Shown piece by piece: positions 15,132-24,502 of a stretch of 25,786 bases of DNA. Under the pieces are notes generated by a model. It made no database searches. It was not told where the DNA came from and saw only the letters and a list, made by a program, of their open reading frames with translations. The translations under genes were made by a program, and so were the position numbers. Source of the stretch: a virus; IMG/VR virus record IMGVR_UViG_3300047357_000006, positions 1 to 25,786 of that record, one strand, 5' to 3'. The first letter of the stretch is position 1. Each line of letters starts with the position of its first letter.

Positions 15132-15595
15132 TGAAGGTTTATGTGAGAGCAAGTACTCAGTCTGATGTAGATCATCTGGCAACAAACTTAAGACCAGAAG
15201 ACACTGAAGAAGTACTTGCTTCACATGGCGATGTTAAGGAAGCTCTACAGCAGGGATTGGATGAGTCAGAGGAGTGCTGGACTATAGTTGTAAAAGAAAC
15301 AGGTGAGATTGCTGGTATCTATGGTGTCGTAGGTTTAGATAACCTAACAGGCATACCGTGGTTGCTTACAGCACCGCCTATAACTAAAGTCTGGCTACCC
15401 TTTCTTAGAGGTTCTCTCAAATGGGTAAAAGAAACAAATAAGAAATATCCCATCCTAACTAATGCCTGTGATGCTGATTATAGTGTAGCTATTAACTGGT
15501 TAAAGTTTGTAGGATTTACGTTTATTCAAAGGCATGAAACTTGGGGTGTAGGAAACAAACCCTTTTTAGAATTTGTGAGGATACAAGATGTGTGA
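15131..15595 (+). CDS. gp13-like internal virion protein with acetyltransferase-like fold
   Basis: A 154-residue protein starting MKVYVRASTQSDVDHLATNL. I chose the ATG at 15131 because it overlaps the preceding stop (TAATG) and has AAGGAG at 15119-15124; the longer frame from 15092 would lie inside the tail gene. The layout resembles a GNAT fold: an N-terminal strand and helix, WTIVVKETGEIAGIYGVVGLDN, a middle hairpin, then NACDADYSVAINWLKFVGFTF, where GNAT proteins have the final helix and strand. The acetyl-CoA loop (Q/RxxGxG/A) is not recognisable, so it is probably structural. T7 gp13 (138 residues) has the same position and a similar pattern (NTSHIRFLKTIGAVF) and is needed for assembly of the internal core. 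Confidence 0.8.
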   Translation: MKVYVRASTQSDVDHLATNLRPEDTEEVLASHGDVKEALQQGLDESEECWTIVVKETGEIAGIYGVVGLDNLTGIPWLLTAPPITKVWLPFLRGSLKWVKETNKKYPILTNACDADYSVAINWLKFVGFTFIQRHETWGVGNKPFLEFVRIQDV

Positions 15596-16193
15596 CCCAG
15601 TTACTATGGCTGTGCTTACAGTAGCACAAGGGGCTGCTCAATACCAAGAAGGTGTAGCACAAGCACAAGCACAACAATCAAGATTTGATGCTAACCGCTT
15701 GGCTGCTAACGAAGCTAGAGATTTAAAAGTACAGACCCTTAACCAGAGAGCTACTCAAGAAGCAGAAGCTGCCTCTGAAGAGAAGCTAGCCTTAAGCATT
15801 AAAGCTATGGAAGGCAGGGGTGCTGCTCTGGTTGCTCAGGGTGAGTCAGGTCTTACTGGTAATAGTATGGACTTACTACTACAGGATTACGAAGCACAGA
15901 AGCTACGTGGTGTAACAACAATCAATAGAAACCTTGAGAATGTAGAGAAACAGATTGAGCTTGAAAAGCGTGGTGCATCTGCGGAAGCACAGAATAGAAC
16001 TAACTCTCTACAACAGGGTGTGATGCCAAACTTCCTAGCTGCGGCTGTAGGAACTGCGGCTAATGCTACGTCTGCATATCAATCAGCTAAAGTAAGTCAA
16101 CCTGATACTTATAAACCTACATTTAATAAACCGAAAATGGAATACATTAACGCTGAGTCTTACAAAGGCATGGGTTACACACGTGGCAGATAA
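15588..16193 (+). CDS. gp14-like internal virion protein B
   Basis: In T7 gp14 forms the pore in the outer membrane during DNA ejection. This 201-residue protein (T7: 196) begins MCDPVTMAVLTVAQGAAQYQ, echoing the MCW...A start of gp14, and is mainly helical. A long coiled region with many Ala, Gln and Glu includes QQSRFDANRLAANEARDL, EEKLALSIKAMEGRGAALVA, then GESGLTGNSMDLLLQDYE, a motif shared by gp14 homologues. A weakly hydrophobic Ala-rich helix follows (MPNFLAAAVGTAANATSAY). The start overlaps the gp13-like gene by eight bases and GAGG lies upstream. Position between the gp13- and gp15-like genes is exactly that of T7. Confidence 0.9.
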   Translation: MCDPVTMAVLTVAQGAAQYQEGVAQAQAQQSRFDANRLAANEARDLKVQTLNQRATQEAEAASEEKLALSIKAMEGRGAALVAQGESGLTGNSMDLLLQDYEAQKLRGVTTINRNLENVEKQIELEKRGASAEAQNRTNSLQQGVMPNFLAAAVGTAANATSAYQSAKVSQPDTYKPTFNKPKMEYINAESYKGMGYTRGR

Positions 16194-16203
16194 GGATTAA
16201 ACA

Positions 16204-19200
16204 ATGGCTAGAAAACAAGTAGAACGGTTGCGGCCTTCTGCAAGGCTACAAGCTGTAGCTCGTCCAGTAGAGACATATGTACGTCCTGCTGAACAACCTG
16301 CGCCTAAGACTGGTTTGGGTGAGTTTATTCGTGCTATTGCACCAGCAGCTAAAGACTTGGCTCAGCTTGAAAAGCAGAAACAACTTAAGCTTCAGCGAGA
16401 AGCAGAGCAGGGTATTGCCTCTGCACGTACTATGGATGCTAAACTTGGCGTGTCTAGTGCTTTAAGGGCTGCTCAAAAGGATTTTATAAACAACGAACCT
16501 GACTATCTAGAAATGTCTGATGAACAGGTAGCTGCAAGACGTGCTGAAATTATGCAGCCCTTCCTTCAGCAAGCCGAAGACTCAGGTGATGACTTACTAT
16601 TTCAAGCCGTCAAGGGCAACATTGAAATGGGAAACCTTGCGTGGTTTAACAGAGATTATGATCCTGCAAAGTTTAAACATAACTTTACTATTAATATGGG
16701 TAAAGTAGGTAATGAAGTTCTTGGGATTACTTCAGATGTTGGTTATATACCACAGACTGAAGAAGACGGTACTATAGAAGAAAACCGTGCTATCCAGAAA
16801 AAGAACATTGATGAGGTTGTAAGACAGGCTTCACAAGCCTATGGCTACAATCAAACTATGGTTAATGACTATATTATGGAGAAGGTAATTGCTCCTAATG
16901 TAAGAACAGGTGGTAGAAACGCAGCCTATGAGTGGGCAGAGGAGCGTAAGTTCCGTGGTATTCCCCGCTACCAAGCGATGTATAAGACTATAGATAGTGA
17001 CCTTAGGGCTTATGATAAAGAGTTTAAGAAACAGAATGATAATATTCTTTTTACTCAGCAGTTAAATCAAGGTTTTGAAAACTTTGTCTTTGGTGGTTCT
17101 AATAATCAACAGGATTATTTTAGGGGTGAGACATTAACTGGTGCTGGTGGTACTAAACTTGTCATGGATGATGATGAGACAATAGCACGTTTTGAGGCTT
17201 ATGCAGCCAGCCGTGGCTTAAATCAGGATCAATTTGAAGACTTCTTTAAAAAGAATAATCTTCTTCCTTCTAATATGAAGAACAATATTCAGAATGGTAT
17301 TTATGCTTTAAACAGTGGTGATATCATTTCTAATCCTACGGATGCAGCTACTGCTGAGTTAGCCTTTAATAGTATATTCAAAGCACAGGCAATGGGTATA
17401 GATATTCCTACGTCAGTGGTAGATGCGGATCAATTGAAACGCTTTGAGATAGCTAAGATACTTGCTATGAGAACTGCCACTGTAGGTAGTAAGGATGATG
17501 GTACTGTTAATATTGCTAACGCTATGTTCACGGCTCAATCGGCTGACTTAAGTATTGGTGAAACTTTAAGTGCTGCTAATAAAGAGAAACTAGCTAATAC
17601 TATTAGTACTTTCTTAGGCACTGACCACACTGACACAGGTAATGCTAGAGCTAACATCGAAGAACTTTCGCGTATGACAGGGCTGCTTATGCAATTAGAG
17701 GGTGGCTTATCCTTAGAAAACGCAGCTACTATGGCAGCAGAAGCCTTTAAGAAAGATAGTGTAATCTATCAGGCTGCTAATGGTCTGAAGATGTCTTTCC
17801 GACAGCTTAACACTGACCCTAATGTTAGTGCGCCTGTAGCACAAAGATTAACAGACCTTTCTAAAGTAATGAGTGATGATCCAGACATAAAGATTATTAT
17901 GAATGGTGAATTAGGAATGATCGAAAACCCTACTGTTGGTTTTTCTAATGATCGTCTTAAACCTAACGCTGTTAGAGTTGCCATTATGGATGAAAATGGT
18001 TTTCCACATATTTCTCTTGGAGTTGTCAAGAAAGATGATTTGCTTAATGACCCACAAATTGTTGCTAAACTTATAGCAAGTAATAAGAACAAGGTTATCC
18101 TAGCTAAAAAGAAAGCATTTACTGGCGGCTCTCTAGCCCCAGAGGATGATCCTGTTAATGCTCCTATAAATGTTAGTGCAGCATGGGCTAACAATAACTT
18201 AGGTAACTCTGTTACTAGCCTTCCTGATACGTTTAAACCACTAACAGCCCAGCCTATTGTTGTTGATGGTGAGCCTACAGGACAGTACTACTACACAGGT
18301 ATTACAGCAGATGGTTCTAAACCTACTTATGTATCCACTCAGAGTCCAGAGTACATTAAGCCTGAACCTGTAGAGCCACCTGACGTAGTTGAGGATGAGT
18401 CTACGGTAGAAGAACAACAGACTAGCTCGTTAGCTGATGATGCTTTAAACGTGGTAACTAATCTTATTGATAATACCGTTGGAATATCTACAGCTAATGC
18501 TACTGCTACTATCATAGATGATGAGGGTTTCTCTTACACTCCTTATGATGACATGGGTAAAGACTCCGTAGGTCATGGGCTTCAAATTGAATCCCTTGAG
18601 CCTGATGAAAAAGCTTTAATTAGTGATGTAAACAACGTACAGCCAGAGGAATCTGCTGCTGTTGTAGCACTTAAAGTATCTAAGATTGACAACTATTTTA
18701 CTGATGTAGTAGAAGGTTTTCAAAACCTACCAGACACAGCAAAGTCTGGCATGATCCAGATGGGCTATCAGCTAGGTAGATTTAATGTCACTAAGGAGTG
18801 GCCTAAGTTTATGGAGTCAATTAAGGAAGCTGCACAGTATGCTGAAGGTTCTGTAGAACAAGCCTCTGCGCTATTAGAAGCTAAGTTTAATATGCTTTAC
18901 AATGTAGCAGCAGATGGTACTGTTAGTGCTACTAAGTGGGCTACACAGACTAAAGACAGAGCTATGAAAGTAGCTGAAGAGATCATATCAGACGCTGAGT
19001 TACCTTCTATCATACAAGAAGCTGCTGCAAGTACAAGGGCATTTCCTTTACCTAAACCAAAGCCAGAACGAGGAACAGTACTAGATGCTTTAAACGAAAA
19101 AGAAGCATCATCTAACTTTATAGCTGCTCCTTATAAAGCTTTGTTTGCTAACACTTTAGGTAATATGCTAGGTGCAGACTTTGAATTTAGTACTGAGGAT

Positions 19201-19662
19201 ATAGGTGAAGATACGCTAAGTGTAATCAAAACAGCAACAGCTACGGCTGAGGCTAGGGGTTCAAGGAGTGTTGAGTATGGTGACTACCCACTAACTAAGA
19301 GAGGGTTGCCAGTATCAGCAGTTATAGCTAACTTTAAGTCTATTGATGGTACACGCTTATCTAAAGCTGAACGTAAGAAGATGGAAAAAGCAGTTAATGA
19401 TGTCTACCCTAACAATCCAATAGGATTAGCCATGTTTGCTTATGATCTACAAACAGACCCTGTGCTTAAAGCAGCAGGATTTGTGGGCGGTTTCTCTATT
19501 CAAAAGGATAATAGTGGTAGAAAGTTTATTAAGGAAAGATGGAACTTTAATAATAAAAGTACCTCTGAAGGAACTATCTATAAAAAGATGAGAGCTTTCT
19601 TTAGTAACTATGCTCCTATCACAGAAGATGAAGGATCAGAAGTAATTGTTGAATTGAACTAA
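16204..19662 (+). CDS. gp15-like internal core protein with an embedded T4-type lysozyme domain
   Basis: An ejected core protein of 1152 residues, far longer than T7 gp15 (747). Residues 1 to about 740 are helical and gp15-like, with no membrane segment. Residues about 768-930 resemble T4 lysozyme (GH24): Glu774 in IIDDEGFSY, Asp783 nine residues later (the same spacing as T4 Glu11-Asp20), Ser788 where T4 has Thr26, then VGHGL (T4 IGIGHLL), a helix GMIQMGYQLG matching INMVFQMG, and WATQTKDRAMKV matching WYNQTPNRAKRV. These support a working muramidase that opens peptidoglycan during DNA entry. Residues 940-1152 form a further domain, unassigned, containing YGDYPLTKRGLPVSAV and FIKERWNFNNK. 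T7 instead carries its transglycosylase on gp16. Alternative: a separate core protein fused to gp15. The fusion is one uninterrupted frame. Confidence 0.9.
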   Translation: MARKQVERLRPSARLQAVARPVETYVRPAEQPAPKTGLGEFIRAIAPAAKDLAQLEKQKQLKLQREAEQGIASARTMDAKLGVSSALRAAQKDFINNEPDYLEMSDEQVAARRAEIMQPFLQQAEDSGDDLLFQAVKGNIEMGNLAWFNRDYDPAKFKHNFTINMGKVGNEVLGITSDVGYIPQTEEDGTIEENRAIQKKNIDEVVRQASQAYGYNQTMVNDYIMEKVIAPNVRTGGRNAAYEWAEERKFRGIPRYQAMYKTIDSDLRAYDKEFKKQNDNILFTQQLNQGFENFVFGGSNNQQDYFRGETLTGAGGTKLVMDDDETIARFEAYAASRGLNQDQFEDFFKKNNLLPSNMKNNIQNGIYALNSGDIISNPTDAATAELAFNSIFKAQAMGIDIPTSVVDADQLKRFEIAKILAMRTATVGSKDDGTVNIANAMFTAQSADLSIGETLSAANKEKLANTISTFLGTDHTDTGNARANIEELSRMTGLLMQLEGGLSLENAATMAAEAFKKDSVIYQAANGLKMSFRQLNTDPNVSAPVAQRLTDLSKVMSDDPDIKIIMNGELGMIENPTVGFSNDRLKPNAVRVAIMDENGFPHISLGVVKKDDLLNDPQIVAKLIASNKNKVILAKKKAFTGGSLAPEDDPVNAPINVSAAWANNNLGNSVTSLPDTFKPLTAQPIVVDGEPTGQYYYTGITADGSKPTYVSTQSPEYIKPEPVEPPDVVEDESTVEEQQTSSLADDALNVVTNLIDNTVGISTANATATIIDDEGFSYTPYDDMGKDSVGHGLQIESLEPDEKALISDVNNVQPEESAAVVALKVSKIDNYFTDVVEGFQNLPDTAKSGMIQMGYQLGRFNVTKEWPKFMESIKEAAQYAEGSVEQASALLEAKFNMLYNVAADGTVSATKWATQTKDRAMKVAEEIISDAELPSIIQEAAASTRAFPLPKPKPERGTVLDALNEKEASSNFIAAPYKALFANTLGNMLGADFEFSTEDIGEDTLSVIKTATATAEARGSRSVEYGDYPLTKRGLPVSAVIANFKSIDGTRLSKAERKKMEKAVNDVYPNNPIGLAMFAYDLQTDPVLKAAGFVGGFSIQKDNSGRKFIKERWNFNNKSTSEGTIYKKMRAFFSNYAPITEDEGSEVIVELN

Positions 19663-19677
19663 TAGAAAGGAACAGTA

Positions 19678-19881
19678 ATGGGTAATAGCGGAATTGAGTG
19701 GGTAGATAACGTATTTGATTTCTGTGTTATAATACTTGTTAGAATGGCTGAGATGTTAGGTATTTCCTATGAAGAAATAAACATTTGGTTATTTGTAGTT
19801 ATACAACCAGCTATTACTATATTACTGTTCTTTGAGCTTTTAAGGCTTAGACGCAAACTAAAAGGAAACTCACATGGCTGA
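19678..19881 (+). CDS. Small membrane protein between the core protein genes
   Basis: A 67-residue protein. A strong hydrophobic segment lies at about 35-55 (INIWLFVVIQPAITILLFFELL) and is followed by a basic tail (RLRRKLKG); a weaker hydrophobic stretch lies at 11-22 (NVFDFCVIILVR). This suggests one or two membrane passes with the C-terminus in the cytoplasm. AAAGGA lies before the ATG, and it overlaps the following gp16-like gene by eight bases. Similar 'EEINxxxFVVIxPxxT' proteins occur in marine phages, from memory. A holin-like role is possible since no lysis gene is otherwise visible, but nothing proves it. Confidence 0.75.
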   Translation: MGNSGIEWVDNVFDFCVIILVRMAEMLGISYEEINIWLFVVIQPAITILLFFELLRLRRKLKGNSHG

Positions 19882-22800
19882 GAAATCTAATACTATCCTC
19901 ACTGGCCTAGGATTTGAGTCAGGGATTACAGCCCCTGACGTAACTCCTATGGTTAGCGAAGGTACAATATTTAAGGCACAAGAGGAAGTAACAACAAAGG
20001 GTGGCTTCTTTTCTTCCTTGCCTACAGCAGTCGTGGAAGAACAAATAGCACCTATTCTCTTTAAAAGTGCCGACAGATTAAGAACACCAGAGGGTGAAGC
20101 TGTCGGTACTTTAACTGATGAGATGACTTTTGAACTGACTAACGGTCTAACTGATGAACGTGCTATTAGTGAAGTGTTAGATGAAGCCACCAACGTCAAC
20201 CTTAATAGTGCAATGAGGCTCAGAAAAGATTACTTAGAGACACAGACTAACCGCCAGAAACTAGCTGATGCTGGTTGGGGTGGAACAGCCGCTACTTTCT
20301 TTGCTGCAATGTTTGATCCAGTAGAATGGGCTACCATTGGAGCTTCTACGGCTGCTATAGCTTCTCTAAGTGGCCCTGCTGCCCCTTTAACCGCTACTAC
20401 TGCACTAACCGCTGGTGCGGCTATGAGGGCTAAGAAAGCCTATAGTGCAGCTAAAGCTTTTAGTGCAGGTGCAGCAGTTACTGGTCTTGAATTAGCTGCT
20501 TTTGAAAGCATCCGTGCTGGTCTAAAATATGATGTAGATGCTAATGATGTGCTTATAGCTATGGGTGCTGGTTCAGTACTAGGCGGCACTTTAAACGCAG
20601 GTATATCTACGTTTATTAAACGTGGTAACGTATCACGACTAGCTAAGAAGGTAGCAGAGGGTGGACAACTCACTCCTGCTGAACGAGCCTTCTATAACGC
20701 TAATAATGCAGAAGCTACTGCACAGCGTTTAATTAACGAAACAATGGCTAACGATACCATGTTTAACGTAGCTGATGCTACTACTGCTGCTACTAGGGTT
20801 AGTGATACAGGAGTATCTGAGCGTGTGGCTCTTGCTGCAACGCCTGAAGAGACTGCCGAAGCTATCCCTGAGATTGCTGGTTTTGGTTTACTAGGTGTAC
20901 GTAAGCTAGTATCCTCTGGGTACAAGGCTGGTATGTCTAAGCTCTCACGGATTCGTCAGGGTGCTAGAGCCTTAGGTGCTAATACTGTAGGCTATAAAGG
21001 CGGCAACTTACATGCCAACGACTCAGCTTCAGAAATTGCAGAGCGTATCCAAGGTCAGTATAGGCAAAGTTTTGGTTCAGTGTTCTATCCTGCTCAGGAA
21101 GCTTTTACTAAAAGAACAGGGCTATCTATCCCTGACTTTAATGATTTAGTTAGTAAGTACGCACGTGGTATTATTACAGAGGCAGACCCTGAAGTTAAGG
21201 CTGTAGCTGAACTGGTACAGAAACAAGAACGTGAACTTGCTGAGATGGGTATTAAGTATGATGTTGCTGGTTTTACACCATCAATACTAGATAAGCATAA
21301 GAACTACCTAGCTCGTATCTTTAATGATGAGAACATTGTTAATTTAAGAAAACGTCTTGGTGCTGATGCTGATGAAAAGATTGCTCAACTAGTAGAAGAA
21401 GCTCTACGTAAGGGTCAGCCTGATATACTTGATAATGTTATTAAGAGCATTATGAAAAAGGCTGAGAAGGCTGCTAAGAAAAAACCTAGCCGAAAGTCCA
21501 CTAAGGATATAGAAGCAGAAGCTAACGAAATGATTAGACGTATAGCTGCTGGTTATACTAAAGGTATCGTTGATCGCACATTTGGAAAATCAGGCGGCGC
21601 ACAAGGTCTTAATGAGATGACCCTAGAAGATTTGGGTGATCTTATGAAGCGAGAGTTTAAGGATGAATTATCAGACGATCAGATAGATGATGTCGTAGAA
21701 CTCTTTGCAAACGGTAGACCTACAAAGGCTGAACACAAGCGCAGCCGCCCACGTTTACTACTTGACGAAAGTGCCTCTATTAGCGTAACACGTGCTGATG
21801 GGGAAGTAGAAGAGATACGGTTTGAAGAGTTGTTAGAGACTGATATCGAACAGCTACATAACTCTTATATCTTCCAACTTTCAGGAGCTATTGGACTAGC
21901 TAGAAATGGTATCAATACCAACCAAGCAGGTTCTAGCTGGGACGCTTTTAAAGAGACTATTAAAAGTCAAGCTAAAATGCAGAACATTTCTGAGGGAGAA
22001 TATAGGTCTGAGTTAGATGCTTTGGATTTTATGTATGATGGGATAACTGGTAGACTAGCTCACAGAGAACCATTCAGCAAGGGTGTAAAAGAATTTAACG
22101 TAGGTATGAGAGCCTTTAGCTTTGCTGTTAATATGGGAATGTCAGGTATGTCTTCTATGATGGAGATATCCAACGCTGTCTTTGAGTATAGTGTAAGCAC
22201 TATTCTTAGGACTAACCCAGCTATGAACAGCTTCTATACTAAGGCTTCTCAAGGGCGTATGGAAGACAGTCTACTAAAGGAATTAATTGATGATCTTGGT
22301 ATGGGTGAGGAAGTACTACTAGGTAAGTATTCTACTATTAATCGTTTTGATGGTGGTAACTTAGAGGGTACTTTAGTTCCTAGGGCTGGTTGGAAAGCCT
22401 CTAAAGCTCAATGGTTGCAGCAGAAAGTAGCTTATGGTTCTGGACTGCTGGGTGTAACTCAAGTCTTAAGACGTAGAGCTATGCGTGGTTTTGCTCAGGA
22501 ATGGGCAACAGCAGCTACAAAAGATAAGATGCCCTTTGCTACAGTTAAACTAAGACAACTAGGCTTAACTGACGATATGACTACTAAGATTAGTAACACA
22601 ATTAAGGATAAGGCTGACATTGAGAATGGTACTCTGGTTAGAATGAACCTTAAGGATTGGCCTAAGGATGTACGAGATTCTTTTCAGGCTGCTGGTTTTA
22701 AGGAAGTAAGAAACAGTGTACAAGAAATGAACATTGCTTCTACTAATAAATGGTTAAGAAGTGAAATAGGTAAGACTTACTTTCAGTTCTTAAGCTTTAC

Positions 22801-23281
22801 TATGGCTTCTATTGAACAGCAGACCATGCGTTTAGGTATGCGAATGGTGGGTGGTGATCTTAGAACTGTTTCTAAAGTATTTGCAAGCTCTGCTATGTTA
22901 GGTATGATGATGTATACGGCACGTGTTCAGATGAACGCTATTGGGCGAGGTGATGCAGATGAGTACATTAAAGAACGTATGACTCCTAAAAACTTTGCAG
23001 TAGGTGCATTAAGTCAAATCGGAGCAGCTTCTATCTTTGGTTATATCTATCAAATAACCACAGGTGCAATGGGTGGTAACACTCATGCTATAACACCCCC
23101 CGCTTTATCATATGCGTCAGCATTACTACAAGCTACTCAAGCTTATAATGATGGTAAGATGTCAGAAGCAGAGTACAGGAGAATATTACGTCTAGCACCT
23201 GCTCAATCTCTTTATGGTGTAAGACAAATTCTTAACGCTACAGCTAACCAACTATATAAATCTACCTCTGGAAGCTTTTAA
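19874..23281 (+). CDS. gp16-like internal virion protein D, without a transglycosylase domain
   Basis: The 1135-residue protein is in the place of T7 gp16 (1318 residues), the ejection motor/channel protein. No lytic transglycosylase motif (catalytic Glu with GLMQ-type sequence) is visible at the N-terminus; the first 130 residues are polar and helical. An Ala-rich, weakly hydrophobic stretch at about 140-200 (WGGTAATFFAAMFDPVEWATIGAS onward) and another near the C-terminus (MLGMMMYTARVQM; FAVGALSQIGAASIFGYIYQI) could insert into the host membrane. A Lys-rich charged section (KKAEKAAKKKPSRKS) lies in the middle. Closing segment: LAPAQSLYGVRQILNATANQL. The start overlaps the small membrane gene by eight bases. 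Assignment rests on position, size and the pattern of amphipathic helices. Confidence 0.85.
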   Translation: MAEKSNTILTGLGFESGITAPDVTPMVSEGTIFKAQEEVTTKGGFFSSLPTAVVEEQIAPILFKSADRLRTPEGEAVGTLTDEMTFELTNGLTDERAISEVLDEATNVNLNSAMRLRKDYLETQTNRQKLADAGWGGTAATFFAAMFDPVEWATIGASTAAIASLSGPAAPLTATTALTAGAAMRAKKAYSAAKAFSAGAAVTGLELAAFESIRAGLKYDVDANDVLIAMGAGSVLGGTLNAGISTFIKRGNVSRLAKKVAEGGQLTPAERAFYNANNAEATAQRLINETMANDTMFNVADATTAATRVSDTGVSERVALAATPEETAEAIPEIAGFGLLGVRKLVSSGYKAGMSKLSRIRQGARALGANTVGYKGGNLHANDSASEIAERIQGQYRQSFGSVFYPAQEAFTKRTGLSIPDFNDLVSKYARGIITEADPEVKAVAELVQKQERELAEMGIKYDVAGFTPSILDKHKNYLARIFNDENIVNLRKRLGADADEKIAQLVEEALRKGQPDILDNVIKSIMKKAEKAAKKKPSRKSTKDIEAEANEMIRRIAAGYTKGIVDRTFGKSGGAQGLNEMTLEDLGDLMKREFKDELSDDQIDDVVELFANGRPTKAEHKRSRPRLLLDESASISVTRADGEVEEIRFEELLETDIEQLHNSYIFQLSGAIGLARNGINTNQAGSSWDAFKETIKSQAKMQNISEGEYRSELDALDFMYDGITGRLAHREPFSKGVKEFNVGMRAFSFAVNMGMSGMSSMMEISNAVFEYSVSTILRTNPAMNSFYTKASQGRMEDSLLKELIDDLGMGEEVLLGKYSTINRFDGGNLEGTLVPRAGWKASKAQWLQQKVAYGSGLLGVTQVLRRRAMRGFAQEWATAATKDKMPFATVKLRQLGLTDDMTTKISNTIKDKADIENGTLVRMNLKDWPKDVRDSFQAAGFKEVRNSVQEMNIASTNKWLRSEIGKTYFQFLSFTMASIEQQTMRLGMRMVGGDLRTVSKVFASSAMLGMMMYTARVQMNAIGRGDADEYIKERMTPKNFAVGALSQIGAASIFGYIYQITTGAMGGNTHAITPPALSYASALLQATQAYNDGKMSEAEYRRILRLAPAQSLYGVRQILNATANQLYKSTSGSF

Positions 23282-23290
23282 GGAAAACAC

Positions 23291-24493
23291 ATGGCTTTTT
23301 CATATCATAATTACCAACCAACAAACAATACTACGGATACCTTTAGTATCCCTTTTACATTCACGGCTCAGTCTGAGATTAGTGTAACAGTAGATGGTGT
23401 GGCTCAGACAGGTCTTACTTTTCCTTCTAGCTCTAGCGTACAGCTAACATCCCCTGTTGCATCTGGCTCACTAGTACAGGTCAGACGTACTACTAGTTTG
23501 GCATCACGTGCTATTGACTTTGCCTCTGGCTCAGTCCTGACTGAAGAAGACTTGGATGATAGTAATATTCAGGTCTTCCACGCAGCACAGGAAGCTATTG
23601 ATACTGCTGGTGATTCAATTACACTAACACCTGCCAATCGGTGGGATGCTGGTGGTAGCGTCATCAACAACGTAGGTACACCTGCATCTAATACGGATGC
23701 AGCTACTAAGGCTTACGCTGACGGTATTTCAACCGCAGCAGCGGCAGCAGCGGTTACAGCGGCTAATGCAGCCGTGGCAACAGCAACAGGTAACATCATC
23801 CCTGATGCTACTAAACTAGCTATTCACCCTATTGGCTCACAGTACACACTGTCAGACGGTTCTACTACTGACTACTCAGCTAAACACTATCAGGATGCTG
23901 CATCTACTTCAGCTACTAATGCTGCAACTTCTGAGACTAATGCAGGAACATCTGAGACTAACTCTCAAAACTGGGCAGTTAAGACAGATGGTGAAGCAGT
24001 AACAGGTCAAGGCTACTCAGCCAAGGCTTGGGCTGTTGGTGATTCTGGCGGTGTAAGTAATACTGCTGGTGCTGGTAATGCTAAAGATTGGGCTACTGAA
24101 ACTGCCACTGCTGTAGATGGTTCTGAGTTTTCAGCCAAAGAATATGCAATTGGCTCACAGGCAGCAAACCCCAACGGTTCTGCAAAACAATGGGCTTTAG
24201 GTGGCGGTGCAGGGTTCACAACCAACACTGCTGTTGAGGGTACTAACTACTCAGCTAAGTACTACGCCGAACTCGCTGCCTCTAACTTTGATTCATTTGA
24301 TGATAAATTTCTTGGGGCAAAGAGCAGCCCACCAGCCCTAGACAATGACAATAATGCGTTAATTGACGGTGCTTTGTATTACGACAACGTGGGTAAATAC
24401 CTGTCTGTCTATGACTTAGGCACAACATCGTGGAACCCAATACAAGCTGGCGCATCTGCTGGTTTCGCCATTGCAATGGCAATAGCCCTTTAG
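23291..24493 (+). CDS. Tail fibre protein with a T7 gp17-type N-terminal anchor
   Basis: A 400-residue trimeric fibre component. Residues 1-115 match the T7 tail fibre anchor domain: FSIPFTFTAQSEISVTVDG, then VQVRRTTSLASRAIDFASGSVLTEEDLDDSNIQVFHAAQEA (T7: ...R.T...R...F..GS.L...DL...Q...). Next come GGSVINNVGTPASNTDAATKAY, a short connector seen in many fibres, and an Ala-rich coiled stretch at 145-170. Residues 195-325 contain six SAK/NAK-[YW] units (see the repeat entry). The end (LDNDNNALIDGALYYDNVGKYLSVYD) is a small domain common in marine phage fibres. No receptor-binding tip is present in this protein, so the two following genes probably complete the fibre. Spacing of nine bases follows the gp16-like gene. 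Confidence 0.9.
   Translation: MAFSYHNYQPTNNTTDTFSIPFTFTAQSEISVTVDGVAQTGLTFPSSSSVQLTSPVASGSLVQVRRTTSLASRAIDFASGSVLTEEDLDDSNIQVFHAAQEAIDTAGDSITLTPANRWDAGGSVINNVGTPASNTDAATKAYADGISTAAAAAAVTAANAAVATATGNIIPDATKLAIHPIGSQYTLSDGSTTDYSAKHYQDAASTSATNAATSETNAGTSETNSQNWAVKTDGEAVTGQGYSAKAWAVGDSGGVSNTAGAGNAKDWATETATAVDGSEFSAKEYAIGSQAANPNGSAKQWALGGGAGFTTNTAVEGTNYSAKYYAELAASNFDSFDDKFLGAKSSPPALDNDNNALIDGALYYDNVGKYLSVYDLGTTSWNPIQAGASAGFAIAMAIAL
23876..24265 (+). repeat. Imperfect SAK-[YW] repeats in the tail fibre shaft
   Basis: Six units sharing (S/N)AK followed within one residue by Y or W occur at fibre residues 196, 243, 263, 281, 297 and 321 (DYSAKHY, GYSAKAW, GNAKDW, EFSAKEY, GSAKQW, NYSAKYY). Spacing is 16-47 residues, so they are degenerate at DNA level. 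Such units are typical of fibre shafts and usually build helical or triple-stranded stalk segments; they favour length change by recombination. Confidence 0.75.
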
Positions 24494-24502
24494 GAGTAAT
24501 AA

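Noticed and set aside
17769-18194. 141-codon - strand frame within the core protein gene
   Set aside because: Antisense shadow of a strongly supported gene, with composition reflecting the opposite codons.
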